Shown: positions 46,238-58,559, counted from the stretch's first letter. The stretch: DNA of 64,000 nucleotides from Rhyacophila brunnea (GCA_022495005.1 JAGYXB010000157.1:186001-250000); one strand, 5' to 3'. Numbers and translations are program-made. The notes: a model not told the origin generated them from the letters alone.

Positions 46238-46675
46238 CAGGTGTTCTTAACACGGTACATGTGGTCGCATGTGCGCCCACTTAAATTTTAGATTATGCCT
46301 ATTATAAATAACTAAATAGAAATAAAAATATTGAATTTATTTCGTATTTTAATTGTGATTTTTACTGAAAATAACAAATTCCCATAAATATATTATCATT
46401 TTAAATGCACTAAGTATAACTTCTCTGGCAACATTGATTCATAGCATTATGCATCACTGTGTAAAGAAAAACAATAATAAGTATATAGTAACATTATCAA
46501 ATTTAATCCATAGTTATCGTATTTTGATATTTTAGTTATATATTAGTATTTAGTTAATAATATTTAGTTATTATGTTGGTTATTTAAAAAAAAATAGCAT
46601 TTTTTTACATTGAAAAAAAAAGTTGGCACCCGATCACGAATTTGCCCTCGATCACAATGCTGTTGATAATCCTTG
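46238..46675. mobile_element. Possible hAT-type MITE
   Basis: The left end caggtgttcttaacacggta resembles hAT termini of the CAGNGGTTCTTAAC type. The right end on the minus strand is caaggattatcaacagcat, with gggcaaattcgtgatcgggt further in, against gtggtcgcatgtgcgcccac on the left. Similarity is patchy and no 8-bp target duplication was found. Confidence 0.28.
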
Positions 46676-47294
46676 AGATACTCGTATTATAAGATTTAAC
46701 GTTACTGGTAGCAGAAACTAGATGAGATGACTGCAAACACAGGTTGTGCACATAGGAAGCAGAAGGTATGTCATTTAATTACTGTTCCATCCTAATAATT
46801 CGTTTGATTGATAAATAACTAAAATAATTAATTAAAAAAATTATTAAAAAAAACTTTACGCTTGTACTCAAAAAATAAATGATTTAAGTCAATGGTTATC
46901 TCAGGATGAAAGTGATAATAAAAAGTCATTTGGTTTATTTAGTCTTACTTTAGTGTTTTTGTATTGGAAAAGTATTACGAATATTATCGTGATAAGTGGA
47001 TACCCAATAATTTTATCAATTCAATTGTATTAGAAGCTACCTTATTTATAATAATATAATTAAATAGTTTTTATTTTATCCGGTGATATAAGTAATAATT
47101 ATTTATAATAGATTAAATAAAATAAAAGTTAAATCATCAACAATAAAAAACAAAGCACAATCGTTTTAATGTATACCATCGATTGAGGGTACAAGAAGGA
47201 ATTTTACACTTAAACAAACTACTAGGGACATATATTATGAATATTTTCTTGGTTAGTGAACGTTTTACTTTTTTTCTTTTATAATGTACTAGAC

Positions 47295-48416
47295 CAGTGG
47301 TCGGCAAACTCATTAGTCAACAGAGCCAAATATCAACAGTATAACGATTGAGATTTTTTTTGAGAGCCAAATTTCGTAAATTTACTATATAGGTAGGTAC
47401 ACTGTTAACGTGATATCATAGTTAATACATAATGATCTTATTTATTGATAAAAATTAAATTGTAGGTAAGGTATCTATAAAATTAAATCATGACAATTAT
47501 TGACAAACATTTAATGTGAACAATGGCCTTGCATCTCCTTGAAAAGTTTGGATAAGTTAGGTTTGTATGTTGTTTTTTTAATTTTAGGCATGATTCCAGG
47601 TTCTCATCAATAAAACAACTTCTCAATTTACTCTTGATAAGGTTCATGCTTGAAAAAGATTGTTCGCATGAATATGTAGAACCGGAAAAGGAAAGAACAG
47701 CAAACGCTAGTTTTTTCAACTGATCATATGAGTCAGGAATACTATTCCAGGTATTAAAAATCATCATGTATTCCTTCTCTAGGTCTTTCAAAGCAGACTA
47801 CTAAGCTTGTATTGTGAAACATGTTCACATTTGTTTTTCTCCAATATGTACATATCAGCACAGAGATGTTCAAATTTAGAGCTCCATAATTCTTTATTCA
47901 TGAGCTTTATCTATAATAGAGTTGATAATCTCAATCACCAATTTCATAACTTTGCAAATATCTGCGCAAAAAGCTCTTTTTGATGAATGATGCAATGGTA
48001 AGCAAGTATTTTGTGATCTTGTTTTCTTTCAAAATAGCAACAACCCCTTTTTTTACGCCGGTCATATTTACTCGAGTAGAATATGATGTTTTTCTATACA
48101 CTCAATAATTACATCATTTGCAATATCCTCTCCACGTGTTTGATATTTGAGTCGCAATAATCCTACAAGTTCTTCTTTAGGACCTGTAGATGAAATAAAT
48201 CGTACAAAACGTGAAACTTGTGGTGTATCATAAAATACTCGTTAACTGCTATTATTGATAAAGTTGAAACCAATTTAATATCTTCGACTTGCTGGTTGGT
48301 TAATATTTGAAGACATTTTAACTGTTTTAGCCCATACATGGTCATTTGTGGTAGAGCCACACCCAAGGAGCCAAAGAGCCGCATGTGGCTCTCGAGCCGT
48401 GGTTTGCCGACCACTA
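47295..48416 (-). mobile_element. Decayed hAT transposon
   Basis: The ends are CAGTGGTCGGCAAACTC (47295 onward) and, on the minus strand, TAGTGGTCGGCAAACCAC, with agagccaaat and cggctcgagagccac sub-terminal sequence, typical of hAT elements with C/TAGTGG ends. Flanks tactagac and aactggac agree at 6 of 8 positions if the right end is moved by two bases, so the 8-bp target duplication is only tentative. The interior encodes a broken hAT transposase. At 1.1 kb it is internally deleted. Confidence 0.7.
47483..48414 (-). pseudogene. hAT transposase remnant (ZBED5/GTF2IRD2-like group)
   Basis: The best piece, 47483-47791, is 102 codons. Within it L-A-F-A-V-L-S-F-S-G-S-T-Y-S-C-E-Q and S-F-S-S-M-N-L-I-K-S-K-L-R are the hAT C-terminal dimerisation region. 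Upstream on the same strand, broken readings G-E-D-I-A-N-D-V and H-H-S-S-K-R-A-F-C-A-D-I-C-K match the middle of the same transposase group, with stops and frameshifts between them. The N-terminal BED zinc finger is not seen and most of the catalytic centre is absent, so it cannot be active. Confidence 0.7.
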
Positions 48417-48949
48417 TTAACTGGACATACCGAACCCTGTAGATTTTTTCAATTAGCTACTACACAGAACTCACCGGAGCTAAATGATACATTTAAGATC
48501 GTGACAAGTACTTAGAGCATGCAAAACATAACAAAGTGCTAGTCTTTTATTACAAAGATATTAGCTAACTACTAAGTTTTTGACAAGCTTGTTCTATTAT
48601 CCATATATTATATACACAAAATGTGGTTAATATGTAAATTATTCATAGGCTAGGCTAAATCGGGATAAATCTTAAATAGATTAGCAATGTTGTCAACAGT
48701 GGCGTATTAGGTTAATTATAATTAGGTATATATTATTATACTTTATTCGAATAACGAGAAATTCATTTTATAAAATGAATTAAATAAGTAGGTAATGATC
48801 ACTCATTCATATTTTTTGTTACTTAATAAAATACTACGTTGTCAGATGTACCAAGTTTCAATGTCTTGTAATACGCATATCAGTACTCTTAAAATACCAC
48901 ACGTTCAGTGGTCCAGAAAAAAAAATTAAATGCTGAAAGATCAGGACTT
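48417..48949. other. AT-rich spacer
   Basis: No feature recognised. Confidence 0.35.
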
Positions 48950-49330
48950 TGGTGGTTTGATTGACTACAAGAGGATGCGGCGTTAAAGACCTGGCAGAAA
49001 AAATGAGATGCCTCCACCAAAAGCAGGCACACATATAATATGTTTTTTTTAAAACATCAAATGGCTTTGATTTCGAATGATTCCACCAGTAAATTCTTAA
49101 CTGGGCATGGTGTCTTTACTGGCATGCTCTTTGAGCTTAGTCTTTTTACCCGTTCAACATGTCCATATGGCGGAGAAATACAGGATACAATATAATATAT
49201 GTACTCGTTTCTCCCATAGATTCACTTAAAAAAATCAGTCAAAACACATCTGACTGCATGGCTACATCAGTTACCCAACTTCTCTTTAAATATTTCCCGT
49301 CATAAAATGAAGATATTACATGGGATCATT
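48950..49330 (+). mobile_element. LINE-Z remnant, RNase H end
   Basis: A plus frame reads S-K-F-L-T-G-H-G-V-F at about 49088-49120, then S-T-C-P-Y-G-G-E at about 49165, the L-T-G-H-G-x-F and C-P-x-C-G-x-E motifs of R1/Jockey-type LINEs. The shared string gagatgcctccaccaaaagc links it to the 35-kb copy. The 3' UTR landmark aaatcagtcaaaacaca occurs at about 49227. Broken by stops. Confidence 0.55.
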
Positions 49331-51059
49331 ACCTTTAATGCCTATTAAAACCGGTTATATGCCTTCAGCGAGTTTTCTCGCTCTATGATGCCTTGATCGG
49401 TAGGCCGCACATATGAGACTATAGATACATCTAGACGCCACCCATTGCATTGCTAAATGAAGCCGCGTGCCTTGCGTTTGGTTTGTGGGCGAGCGAACGC
49501 ATTCGTCTACAAATGTTCGAGACCATAGACCATTTCGCTAGTGCTCGCCCAAAGTGCTCGCACTAGACGCTCAGAATTAAAATATAATTTTCTATTTTTT
49601 ACGTTATATAGAATTTTTAAGCGGTCAAAATGCAACCATTAGATAAAGATATCCATAATTTAAGTTATTTTAAAGAAACACTAGGTCACTGATATTAAAA
49701 TATATAATAAAATACAAATAAATTATCACGAACATGTATCAACTTACCTATGAAACGTAATACCATCTTCTTGCTTATCAGTACGGCTATCACATTTTAA
49801 GACAACACACAGAACCATCTTTTCTACTTAATTAACTAAAAATATTTACCATTGACTTTATGTTTAACACAAAAAATATAAATTTTAGCAACTCGAGCTC
49901 GCAAGTTATCGACGTTATGTGAAGCGTTTCGCTCCGATTTGATAGCGATACTTTTGGAAACTAGCTCAAAGATATGTAGACCTTTTATCTTACTCTAGCG
50001 CGTATCGCAGAGATTGTAAGGGTGCCGAACACTTTCTCACACACACTCATGCGTCGTTTTTGTTCAGGCCTTGCCGCACATACAAATTTCGCGAGTTATC
50101 TCGTCCGTTTAAACTCAAATTACTAGCCACTGTCGATTTATTTGCATAATATAAAAAAATAAACACACAGTGACGACATCTGTTTGAATGATTATGAAAT
50201 ACTAAGCAACAAATTATTGGTATTACAGCAATTTTAGTAAGAGCTTCGTTTTACTACATTCAACGTGTGTCTTTAAAAATCTGCGGCCTGGTAGTAATGC
50301 TATAGTACTATCTTGAGGCATATAAGAGTTTAAGAAAGTATCACTAGAAATGATCGACTCTAGAATAAAGGCGGAAGAATGCTTAGAATAGATGAGTCTA
50401 TTTGTGGCAAGCCATTGTCCTCTATAGATCAAACGGGACGGAAATACTCAAAAATGTTATCAAAACATTGCTACTTTTAGAAAAAACGATAATCTAAAAA
50501 TATAAATATCATATAACAGTTTTACGCGATACAACCGGAAGGTTTGAGGAGTAGAAAGGGGGAGGGGTGTGAGATGATAATCGTGACGTCAGAGGCCGCA
50601 CACCAATCATAGCCTGGACACCACGGCTGGCAGGTTGATGAAGGTGTTTATGATGCCAATTATATCTCCATGGCAACTGTCGTGTAACGAGACACGCGAA
50701 TACTACCGTAACTCTAGCAGGACGGTGTAAATTGAAGGGAAGAAAGTTTACTATCCTGATATTATTAGATAACTTTTGGATAATATTATTATATTTTATT
50801 ACTAGTCTCAATGCATGCATACAATATAATAATAATGTGTAATATAAGACAGTATAAATTAATTATCAACCTTTTTCTTACTGTGCTAATAAAAGCGTTT
50901 TATTTTGAGCTAATACATTGCATTACCATACTAGTTTAATGATATCACTGTATTTTCAAAAGGGAATCTTAATTTTTTTCAAGAGATTCAGTTATTATTA
51001 TATGGTAACTCATTCAAACCATACTATTATAATGAGTTTATGACTTGGTATCACAAGCT
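49331..51059. other. Spacer including a promoter-like patch
   Basis: At about 49480-49575 gtgggcgagcgaacgc and gctagtgctcgccca form an imperfect inverted repeat. A GC-richer patch at 50520-50720 is listed separately. Short frames (for example 50223-50432, minus) have even composition but no known domain. Confidence 0.35.
50520..50720. promoter_or_regulatory. Possible promoter-like patch (CRE and CCAAT motifs)
   Basis: Within a locally GC-richer stretch are agggggaggggtgtgag, TGACGTCA (a perfect CRE palindrome, about 50584) and caccaatcat (CCAAT-type) within about 60 bases. No downstream gene start is supported, so this is motif clustering only and may be coincidental. Confidence 0.18.
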
Positions 51060-51265
51060 TACGATAGCCGAGCGGTAACTAATAATGTCACATGATATTA
51101 ATTATTGTTAATGTATTTGTTAGACAAGTATGGCCTTAATAGGTTTAACAAGTGGCTGTAACATCCATTTCTTCTAAAAAACAAATTCTATTAGTACAAC
51201 CTTCAGTCCGTCAACAAGGTCCATATAATTTTCTCACGGTGGGACATGTCAAAAGAATGTAGTGC
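51060..51265 (+). repeat. Diverged SINE S1 copy
   Basis: A gatagccgagcggtaac A-box-like start, then after a gap atggccttaataggtttaac, aagtggctgtaacatccatt, tcagtccgtcaacaaggtcc. The S1 order is kept, but the B-box region is missing and divergence is high. An old copy. Confidence 0.5.
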
Positions 51266-53594
51266 ACTTACAATGTCATGACTTTAGGAGTCCTAAGGTT
51301 ATGTTATAAATATACTCATACGTAAGGTAATTTGCCTTAAAATATAATATTTATATATTGGGAATTGTGGATTGTTTTGAATAAGCAACGTAGTTTTAAT
51401 ATACGATTAACTTTATATATATTAAACTGCATGAATATTATTATACAGAAAGATCACATTTTATATGCGCGTGTTACAAATAACCGATGAGAACTAAACA
51501 CTATCACGCCACACACACAGGTGCGGCGTAAGAGGGGGAAGAAGAATCTGTCTACCTCTTACAAACAATAGTCGGTATCTAGCAGAGTCGCGCAGCGAGC
51601 GCTAGATGTCAACACGTACTTCTTTATTCTATTATATTATGATATTAGACGGCTATATATCAACATCATATACTGTTCTTGTTAGACTGGCTTTGGGCTA
51701 CGATATTAATCTATATAGAATTTTATTAAAAATTATAAAACAGAAATCACACAGTCAATAAAGTAGTAAGTAGTAGTAAAACAATGGTTACTTTGTCACA
51801 ATCTTCTGAAATACGAGAATCAAGACATACAATAAAGGATTGCAGTTCTCATAATATATAGATCATAAATTTTAAAGCATCGGTAACGAGTCTGAAAATG
51901 GTTCTAATATTCATAGAAAGATCCTGTGAATGATATTTTTGAGGCTGAGAATTAAATCGGAGAATACGTAACAATTATGAAGTCAACGAAGCATTTGAGG
52001 GATCCAATATAATCCAAAATATAAAAATTTCCTGACTAGAGGAGTGCTGGTAGAGTTATAGCACGGTATGACCAGGCTGCTATAATTAGTTCAAAATAAG
52101 TCCTCTTTAACGATTTATCCTATTAAAATACTTTCATTCATTTATTTGACAATTGTATAAACAGGTATTTAACATACGTAAGTTTTGTATGAGATCTATA
52201 ACAAAAGTATATCCTAATGGCACGGCGCAACATCTTATAATTATAGTAAGTTTCACAATAGACATATTCATTGCACCTGCGATATATTCACACGGTCAAT
52301 GCTTCACTGGGTTCTACTTATCAATACATTTTGACAAAAATCATCCTAAATATCGACCCCAGGATATATATCACAATTTATTATTACTTCTTACAACAAA
52401 AGTTATTGGAACATGCCTACTCTATAAACTCACACAATGAATCTTAATTATAATCGGTATTTATTCTGAAAGGTATCCCTTATTTATTGATTGAAAAACA
52501 TTCCTTGCGTTATTGACAATATAACATATGACGGTGGGAATCTGGTCAGTTATTGACTTACATTATTATAACTTAAATAATTATATTGGTTCAATTGGTT
52601 AAATAATAATATTTCCTAATAGTAGGCCCAAATGGCATGACCCAAGATGAGCATGCATTCGAACTTCGAGACTAGAAGAGAATTACGAAGGATAGACGGA
52701 CTGATGACTCCGAATTGCGTATCTCGACCAAAGACCTTACCGAGATGAAGCATTTCAACGTGAGATGGCATTGAAATTTTATAATATAAATAATCTTAAT
52801 ATTATATTAACTAGTTTTTTTTTTTAAATAATTTAGTTGTGTGAAACAATATTTATTTATTAACCTTCGTAATTTAATAACGGCTTGAATCAATTTCACT
52901 CTTTCAGTAAGGTTATTCAACGGTATTTAATGCGTGTTATTTATTCAGTTTATTATAAACATATATATTTTAACTTCCGTTTGAAAAATATATTCAATAC
53001 TGCCTCACACACCTTGCAATAACACTTTTGTTCTACTGAATTCAATATATACCTTATTCATATTACTATACCAACATAAACATGTACAGTTATACAAAAA
53101 GTTGCGTTAAAACTGGATAATAACAGTCAACAAACTAATTTGTTCGTGGTTTATTGTTCACTACTGGAAACTACAATGTACACTCAACCTAATTGGACGA
53201 CTAAATGTATTGCAAGAAAAATGCATGCGTTGCGTGAAAGTTTTTCTCTGTAAATATTACGTGAAAATAAAAAATACACAGAATTTCAAAATAGTCTTAT
53301 CTTTTGTGAGAATTAGTACGTCAAACGATAATTATTTAAATGCCCCCTCGTGTTGCCATACTATGCAATTATTATAAAACAAACGTGATGAATATGAATT
53401 TGCTATACAGAGTAATAATTATTTCAATGAAAAAAATGTATGAACAGATTTAACCTATAAATATTCAATATGTATGGAAGTTTTAATTGATAGCTGTATG
53501 CAATTACGAGCATATATTATTATATACCAACTAGATACATTACATAATTATGTAAGTATTTTCTACAACTACGCAGTATAGTATTTTTGTACCG
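51266..53594. other. Spacer, no gene supported
   Basis: A 95-codon plus frame at 52153-52440 has hydrophobic stretches and even composition but no domain I recognise. A patch at 52640-52770 is more complex and unique. The strings gcgcagcgagcgctagatgt at about 51590 and neighbours are GC-richer. Nothing else supported. Confidence 0.35.
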
Positions 53595-53910
53595 TTATTC
53601 CCATCGTACTAGCTGTTGGGCGCATCAGGCCGTCCAACTTGGTCGCCACAAAGGCTAATTATATTGCATTTTAAAAATTTGCGGCATCTTATTGTGGACG
53701 TGAAGATCTCTTCACATAGTTTTGTTTGTCGGTATTATTATAGCTTTGTTTTTTGTATTTTATATTATATATAATAAAATTCATTTATTTCTGTTAAGTC
53801 TCCATGCCTTTCTCTCCCATGGCACATTTTATTAAATTACGTTTTTCAGTAAACTCAGTCAAAGCTCACTCGAGATCTCAGTCTTGGGTATCTACTCTGC
53901 AAAAAAGTGA
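53595..53910 (+). mobile_element. LINE-Z 3' region, copy
   Basis: tagctgttgggcgcatcagg, ccgtccaacttggtcgccac, aaagg, then gatctcttcacatag, actcagtcaaagctcac, gatctcagtcttgggta. Same order as the minus-strand copy at 11.9-12.2 kb. Non-coding 3' UTR of the R1/Jockey-type LINE. Confidence 0.55.
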
Positions 53911-54119
53911 AAAAGTGAGTTTTAAAAATGTCCTTGTGATAATAGAAACAATTATTCAATTTTTGACAGTGTAACTTCTGTTTTTCGGGACGAGTGAGCA
54001 TGTTATAATCTTTAGCACCTACCAACGAGTTAAAAATCAATTCCATAACTGTATTTCATAGTCATGTAAATTTATGTGCTTTGTCTAATGTATAAATTAG
54101 TTAACTAATTAATTCTAAT

Positions 54120-54245
54120 TATGTAACGCATGGGCGCGAAACCCGAGAGAGACAGGTTTGATTCCTGCAGGGTGTCTTTCTTTTTCAATTTTTTTTCTCT
54201 ATTGGTTGTAATATACTGTTCTCAAGTGTTTTCAAAATGATGTAT
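54120..54245 (+). repeat. tRNA-derived SINE S2, copy 4
   Basis: The A box is largely lost (only atgtaacgcatgggcg is left). The B box acaggtttgattcctgcag is clear. The body gggtgtctttctttttcaat, tttctctattggttgtaata, aaaatgatgtatg matches the minus-strand copy at 62.4 kb closely. Confidence 0.5.
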
Positions 54246-54562
54246 GTATAAATTAGTATTTAAAAAGGTCGGATTTGGCCGTAAATTAAGTACCTGTTAT
54301 CAATTACCTACCACTTCAGCCATTCGAATCAAAATCATCTCAAGCTTTATGCCGTTCACCGTATAGGATGATATGCCCCAGTATCACAGTATATTATACT
54401 TACATACTTAAACCTACCTGTTGCTACAGTCCATTCAGGTCCATAGGCAACTGCAAAACACCATCCAGGTATCTTTATTGGAAGCTTTATCTCTCTCTCT
54501 CTCTAGAAAATTACACAGCATCACCGTCTTTCTTTTGACGTTCTTCAGGTATTTCTTCATAT

Positions 54563-55105
54563 ATTCTTCTTCTTCTTCCACCCTGTCACGTCCCAACATT
54601 GGGACATAGGGCAAGCACAAGTAGGCGCCACTTCCCTCGGTCCATCGCCAACTCTTGCGCCTACCGCCATGTCAGACCTGCAGCACGTAGGTCGCTCTTG
54701 TAGCACCGCTGCAGGGTGAGGGAGGGCCGGCCACGGCGACGGAACCCTTGAGGCTGTGCCCCAAGGGTACGAAGTGCCGCACTCTTTGGCGGCATCCGGA
54801 ATACGTGTCCCAGCTACGTAAAGCGTCTCTTCGTGATAACTTCATCACCGAAGGCTGTTGTGTCTGCTCACGAACTCGGGTGTTTGTAATGCAGTCATAC
54901 CAATGTACCCCTAAGATTCAGCGGAGACATCGATTTTAAAAGCTCAAAAGCCGAGACTCTTGAAGCTTAGTAAGATACCATCTCTCACAGCCATACAGGA
55001 GCACAGGTAGCACGCACGCGTTAAACGAACGACATTTGGTCCTCACAGAATACAGCCTTGACCTTCATGCGACTCCAAATTGGTTGAACGCAGAGCCCGC
55101 CACAC
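54563..55105 (-). mobile_element. LINE-R 3' half (RT C-terminal region and tail)
   Basis: The minus strand reads, in order: P-V-L-L-Y-G-C-E-R-W-Y-L-T-K, the block R-C-L-R-stop-I-L-G-V-H-W-Y-D-C-I-T-N, G-R-P-S-L-T-L, then D-L-R-A-A-G-L-T and D-R-G-K-W-R. These are successive landmarks of the C-terminal part of an arthropod LINE endonuclease/reverse transcriptase. A (GAA)n tail follows at 54563-54578. In-frame stops and a frameshift show it is dead. It is the best copy of LINE-R in the window. Confidence 0.7.
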
Positions 55106-55837
55106 CCATGCGGATTCCATGTTATATCTGTGTTTAAACTGTTAAACATTTTTTGACAAATTTCCGGTATATTAGTCGAATTTGGGGAACTTCTTTCTTC
55201 CGTAAAATCTGATACATTTACCAATCTTATAGTCACTTCATAATATAATATTAGATTATGGATTTTTAATTAATCTTGAATCCTCAATTCTCTCTAAAAT
55301 TAATCTTCTACTATATGGATAGCAAAATGCATGGATCACTGAATAAACATGACTATGAAAATTTAAGGGATGGATGGAATGAAAAAAGGGTTAGTGTATT
55401 ATTTAGTATAAATGCTTTTTATTTTTGTGTTATAATGTTTTCTACTAGCAAGAGCTGGTGGCATCAAATAATAGAATTTGACAATTATTATCAAACAGAA
55501 AAAAATGTGATGTATGTTATATTGTATCAAAAAACTCATTTGATTAGGGTAAAGATATAATGCTATAATAAAGTTGAACAACGCGTGGCGCACCTGTTCA
55601 TTTGAGAAGTACCTACGAATAATAACATATATCTAATTAATTTACAACTGAAGTACAGTTAACTAAATGGCCAAGCATGGACTTTAATGCTATCGATAAC
55701 CGATATAAATTCCCATGTGGCGCACAAAAAGAGTTAAATTCAAAACACGCGAGCTACCAACGTACAAAATCGGATAGAAAATAATTATAATCAAAATATT
55801 TTTTACAGAGTGATAGAAACTATGTTTCTTGTCAATT
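55106..55837. other. Spacer with an exon-like short frame
   Basis: The frame from 55276 or 55315 includes M-H-G-S-L-N-K-H-D-Y-E-N-L and R-D-G-W-N-E-K-R, then AGG|GTTAGT, a possible splice donor, at about 55387-55395. Composition is more protein-like than its neighbours, but there is no recognised domain and no supported downstream exon. Also gtggcgcacctg at 55585 and gtggcgcacaaa at 55717. Confidence 0.2.
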
Positions 55838-56550
55838 TTACCACGTTTTTCTTAGCTCGTATTCTTGTTTGTCCGGTGGTTGTTTATCCTGTACAAATCT
55901 TGCAATAGATTTTTAACTAACTTCCCGACTAGCTAGACATTTGAAACTTTTAGAATATATCAGACCACGATGCGAATGCATTCTTTTATTACTTTTAGCT
56001 ATCTTTAAGTAGAATTGAATTCATTTTCAGCTAATTCTGTTTTGTATGAAAAGTTATTTCGGAAGAAATCCGTAATCCAATTCACTATTATTGGTTGCTA
56101 AGGGGGTGGTCCTAGCAACTTAATTATTAATACATGTATATGCGTATATATGACACCCACGGTGGCCGCGCGGCTTAAGCGTTGGACTATCACGCCGTGG
56201 GTCTCAGGTTCGAATCCTGGGTCTGGCAAGTACATATATTGTTTTTCAATTTGTGCGTGAGTTAGGGTATGGACCTAATAGGTTGAGCAAGTGGCTGACA
56301 TCCATTTCTCGTAAAAAACAAAAATCTGTCAATACAAACCTCTACTCTGTGGAGGCCCATATGATCATATTAGGATCGGACATGGTCGAAAGAAAAGAAA
56401 AAAAATATATGCGTTACCATGGAAATCAAAATGACTTTTCAGTATTCTATATTTGTTTGTTTGTTGCAAAATAGCAAAAAAAAATGATTAGTTGACAATT
56501 GCCTTATTTGTCCTAAATTATTAATACATAGAAATGTCATAAATTTATAT
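55838..56550 (+). repeat. Dispersed repeat X, copy 4, interrupted by SINE S1
   Basis: Landmarks as in the other X copies up to about 56145, then resumed at 56406 (gcgttaccatggaaatcaaa, tattctatatttgtttg, ttgacaattgccttatttgt). The interior SINE supplies bases 56146-56405. Confidence 0.7.
56146..56405 (+). mobile_element. SINE S1 copy nested in X, with 9-bp target duplication
   Basis: The tRNA-like head starts at about 56160 (ggtggccgcgcggcttaagc, B box caggttcgaatcctgggtct). The body matches the copy at 26655 (gagcaagtggctgacatcca, ctctgtggaggcccatatga) and ends in an A-rich tail. TATATGCGT is present exactly at 56137-56145 and 56406-56414, and joining the flanks restores the X sequence. The 14 bases at 56146-56159 before the head are extra relative to the 26-kb copy. 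Confidence 0.8.
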
Positions 56551-57032
56551 ATTAACTAATTATCATAAATTTAATAATCAATTAACATATTCTATCGATC
56601 ATTTTTTTTTGCTTTTGCAAAGGAGAGTAATGTTAACAATTAAAATGTATATTATATTATTTTTATAATACGTTATATCTATTTATTATATTTTGTTATT
56701 GGGTGTCACCATGTATTATTCCATCTCCTTTCCTTGACATTTCACAATAAAATAATATAAGCCAAAAAGTCTTAAGCAATAATTATTTATTATAATAAAC
56801 TATATTTTTTTTATATTTAACGAACAATTCACAAGATTTAAGAATGGTACATTCCTAAATATTGACGATTATTCGCTGAATAAAAAAATTGTTTATTACA
56901 TTGATAGTAAGTACAAAATATGCTATAACTAAAATTTGGAGAGATCCTGGCACGGGTTAGTAATTAAGGTAATTAATACTATGCTTAAAAATACAAAATC
57001 TGTCTGCCAAAAAATAACGCAAAATAAGATAT

Positions 57033-57180
57033 GATGCACATAGCTTAGTTGGTAGAGCACATGGGCATGAATCTCATGGGCGCGAGTTTGTATCTCGCTG
57101 GGTGTCATATATTTTTTCGTACCTAATTACATATAGTGTGTTCTTAATGTATCAAATATCACATGTAAAAAAGTGATGAC
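57033..57180 (+). repeat. tRNA-derived SINE S2, copy 5
   Basis: The clearest S2 A box: gcacatagcttagttggtag then agcacatgggc. The B box is degenerate (gcgagtttgtatctcgctg). The gggtgtcatatattttttcg body follows. A tRNA-like 5' half is visible, but the variable and B-box spacing and body mark it as a SINE. Confidence 0.55.
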
Positions 57181-57284
57181 ATTCAGAAGAAAATCTAGGA
57201 TAGTAATTTTATAAATTATTTAGCTTCTAGAAACCTCCTATTGAACTAGTATATTGTACTTGTTTAGTATTTGGCGACACTGGT

Positions 57285-57390
57285 TTCTCATACAGAGGGA
57301 TTCTATTCCTGGTGATGTCACAATACATTTATGTAATTTTTTTGAGCCTACGTCATTATGTCACTATTTTCTACTAATATCGTAATACTA
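57285..57390 (+). repeat. Dispersed repeat S3, copy 2
   Basis: gggattctattcctggtgat then gtcacaatacatttatgtaa and a T-run, aligned with 1361-1470. It directly abuts the LINE-R 3' end at 57397. Confidence 0.4.
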
Positions 57391-57396
57391 CTAACT

Positions 57397-57640
57397 TATT
57401 TCACTCTGTTACGCTCCCACTTTGGATCATAGGGCCACTTCTCTAGATCCATCGCCACGTTTTACGTTTCCCAAAATGTGAGATCTGCATCGCATAGATC
57501 GCTTTCGGGATTTTAGGGAGGGTCAGTCATGGTGATGGATTCGTCGGAGCTGTGTCACAAGAGTACAAATATTGTACTGTCTGGTAGCATCCGGAACATA
57601 TATCTAGAAGCCACGCGAATGATACGAAATTATAATTGGG
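57397..57640 (-). mobile_element. LINE-R 3' fragment
   Basis: ctaacttatttcactctgtt, acgctcccactttggatcat, agggccacttc and onwards match the last ~240 bp of the copy at 54563, including gggagggtcagtcatggtga, the antisense of the G-R-P block. The forward open frame at 57529-57756 is antisense to it. Confidence 0.6.
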
Positions 57641-58559
57641 CTTCGTGGCATGTAGTAATAAAAAAAAATACATTATTTAATTTAAAATTCTATACCTTTG
57701 TGTTGAGGCTACATTACAAGGCAGCAGATGCCAAAGACACGGATACCGAAAAATAAATAGTCCTTGCATGATACTAAACTAAAATAAAAAAATTATGTCA
57801 ACTGAGAATCACATAACGATTGCACTAGTAACTAGAAGAAAGCGTAAAAAATCCTGGCGACAAGCATTGTTGATGTAGTTTTGTCTCATAAGAAAATGAC
57901 AAATCTGATATAGGTATTAAAATAAAATCACTCATGTTATCAAAATCATACTTAAGCTTCGTCTAAACAATTTCAACTGGCATGGTCTCGCCCACTGGCA
58001 CGGCAGCTCATTTGCATCGGAATAAGGAAATTGCATTCTAGTTTGAGAGGGGAAGTTGTTGAATTATCGCAACGACTTACGAGTACTAGTTTTGCATGTG
58101 ACAAGCTCCACACGGTTAACTAAGCCACGAGATGAATATTATGTACTAACACTTACTAGTTTATGATATCAGCGTGTCTTTAATAATAACTGCCATTGTA
58201 TCTTATATATATTATTATAATATTACGTATTCCATAAAATGAAGACTGAAATGCGCATTGGTTTTTGCCGCAGTTTTATGTCTACAGTACAATACAATAC
58301 AGTCTACAATACAATGAACAAAATAAATGAAAATAGAATTGCTTTTATTTGCATTACGCACTAAAAAAAAGTTAAAAATTTAATTATCCAAGTATTATTA
58401 TTATTGTAATTTATTATATTGTGGTGTTTCTTAATTAAAAGTATTTGGATTTTTTTTTTCAAATTGCAAGACTTATCTGAAGGTTTTCGAAAATATTCTG
58501 GTCATTTGGATAACTATTTAATAAATTAAAATTTTTACCTACTGTATTGTATTAATTAA
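57641..58559. other. AT-rich spacer
   Basis: No feature recognised. Confidence 0.35.

Noticed and set aside
54435..54620. Arg/Glu-rich 61-codon frame, minus strand
   Set aside because: It is produced by a (ct)n run and the (GAA)n tail of LINE-R.
57033..57110. tRNA gene with A box gcttagttggtagagc
   Set aside because: The B box is degenerate and the downstream body matches other S2 SINE copies.
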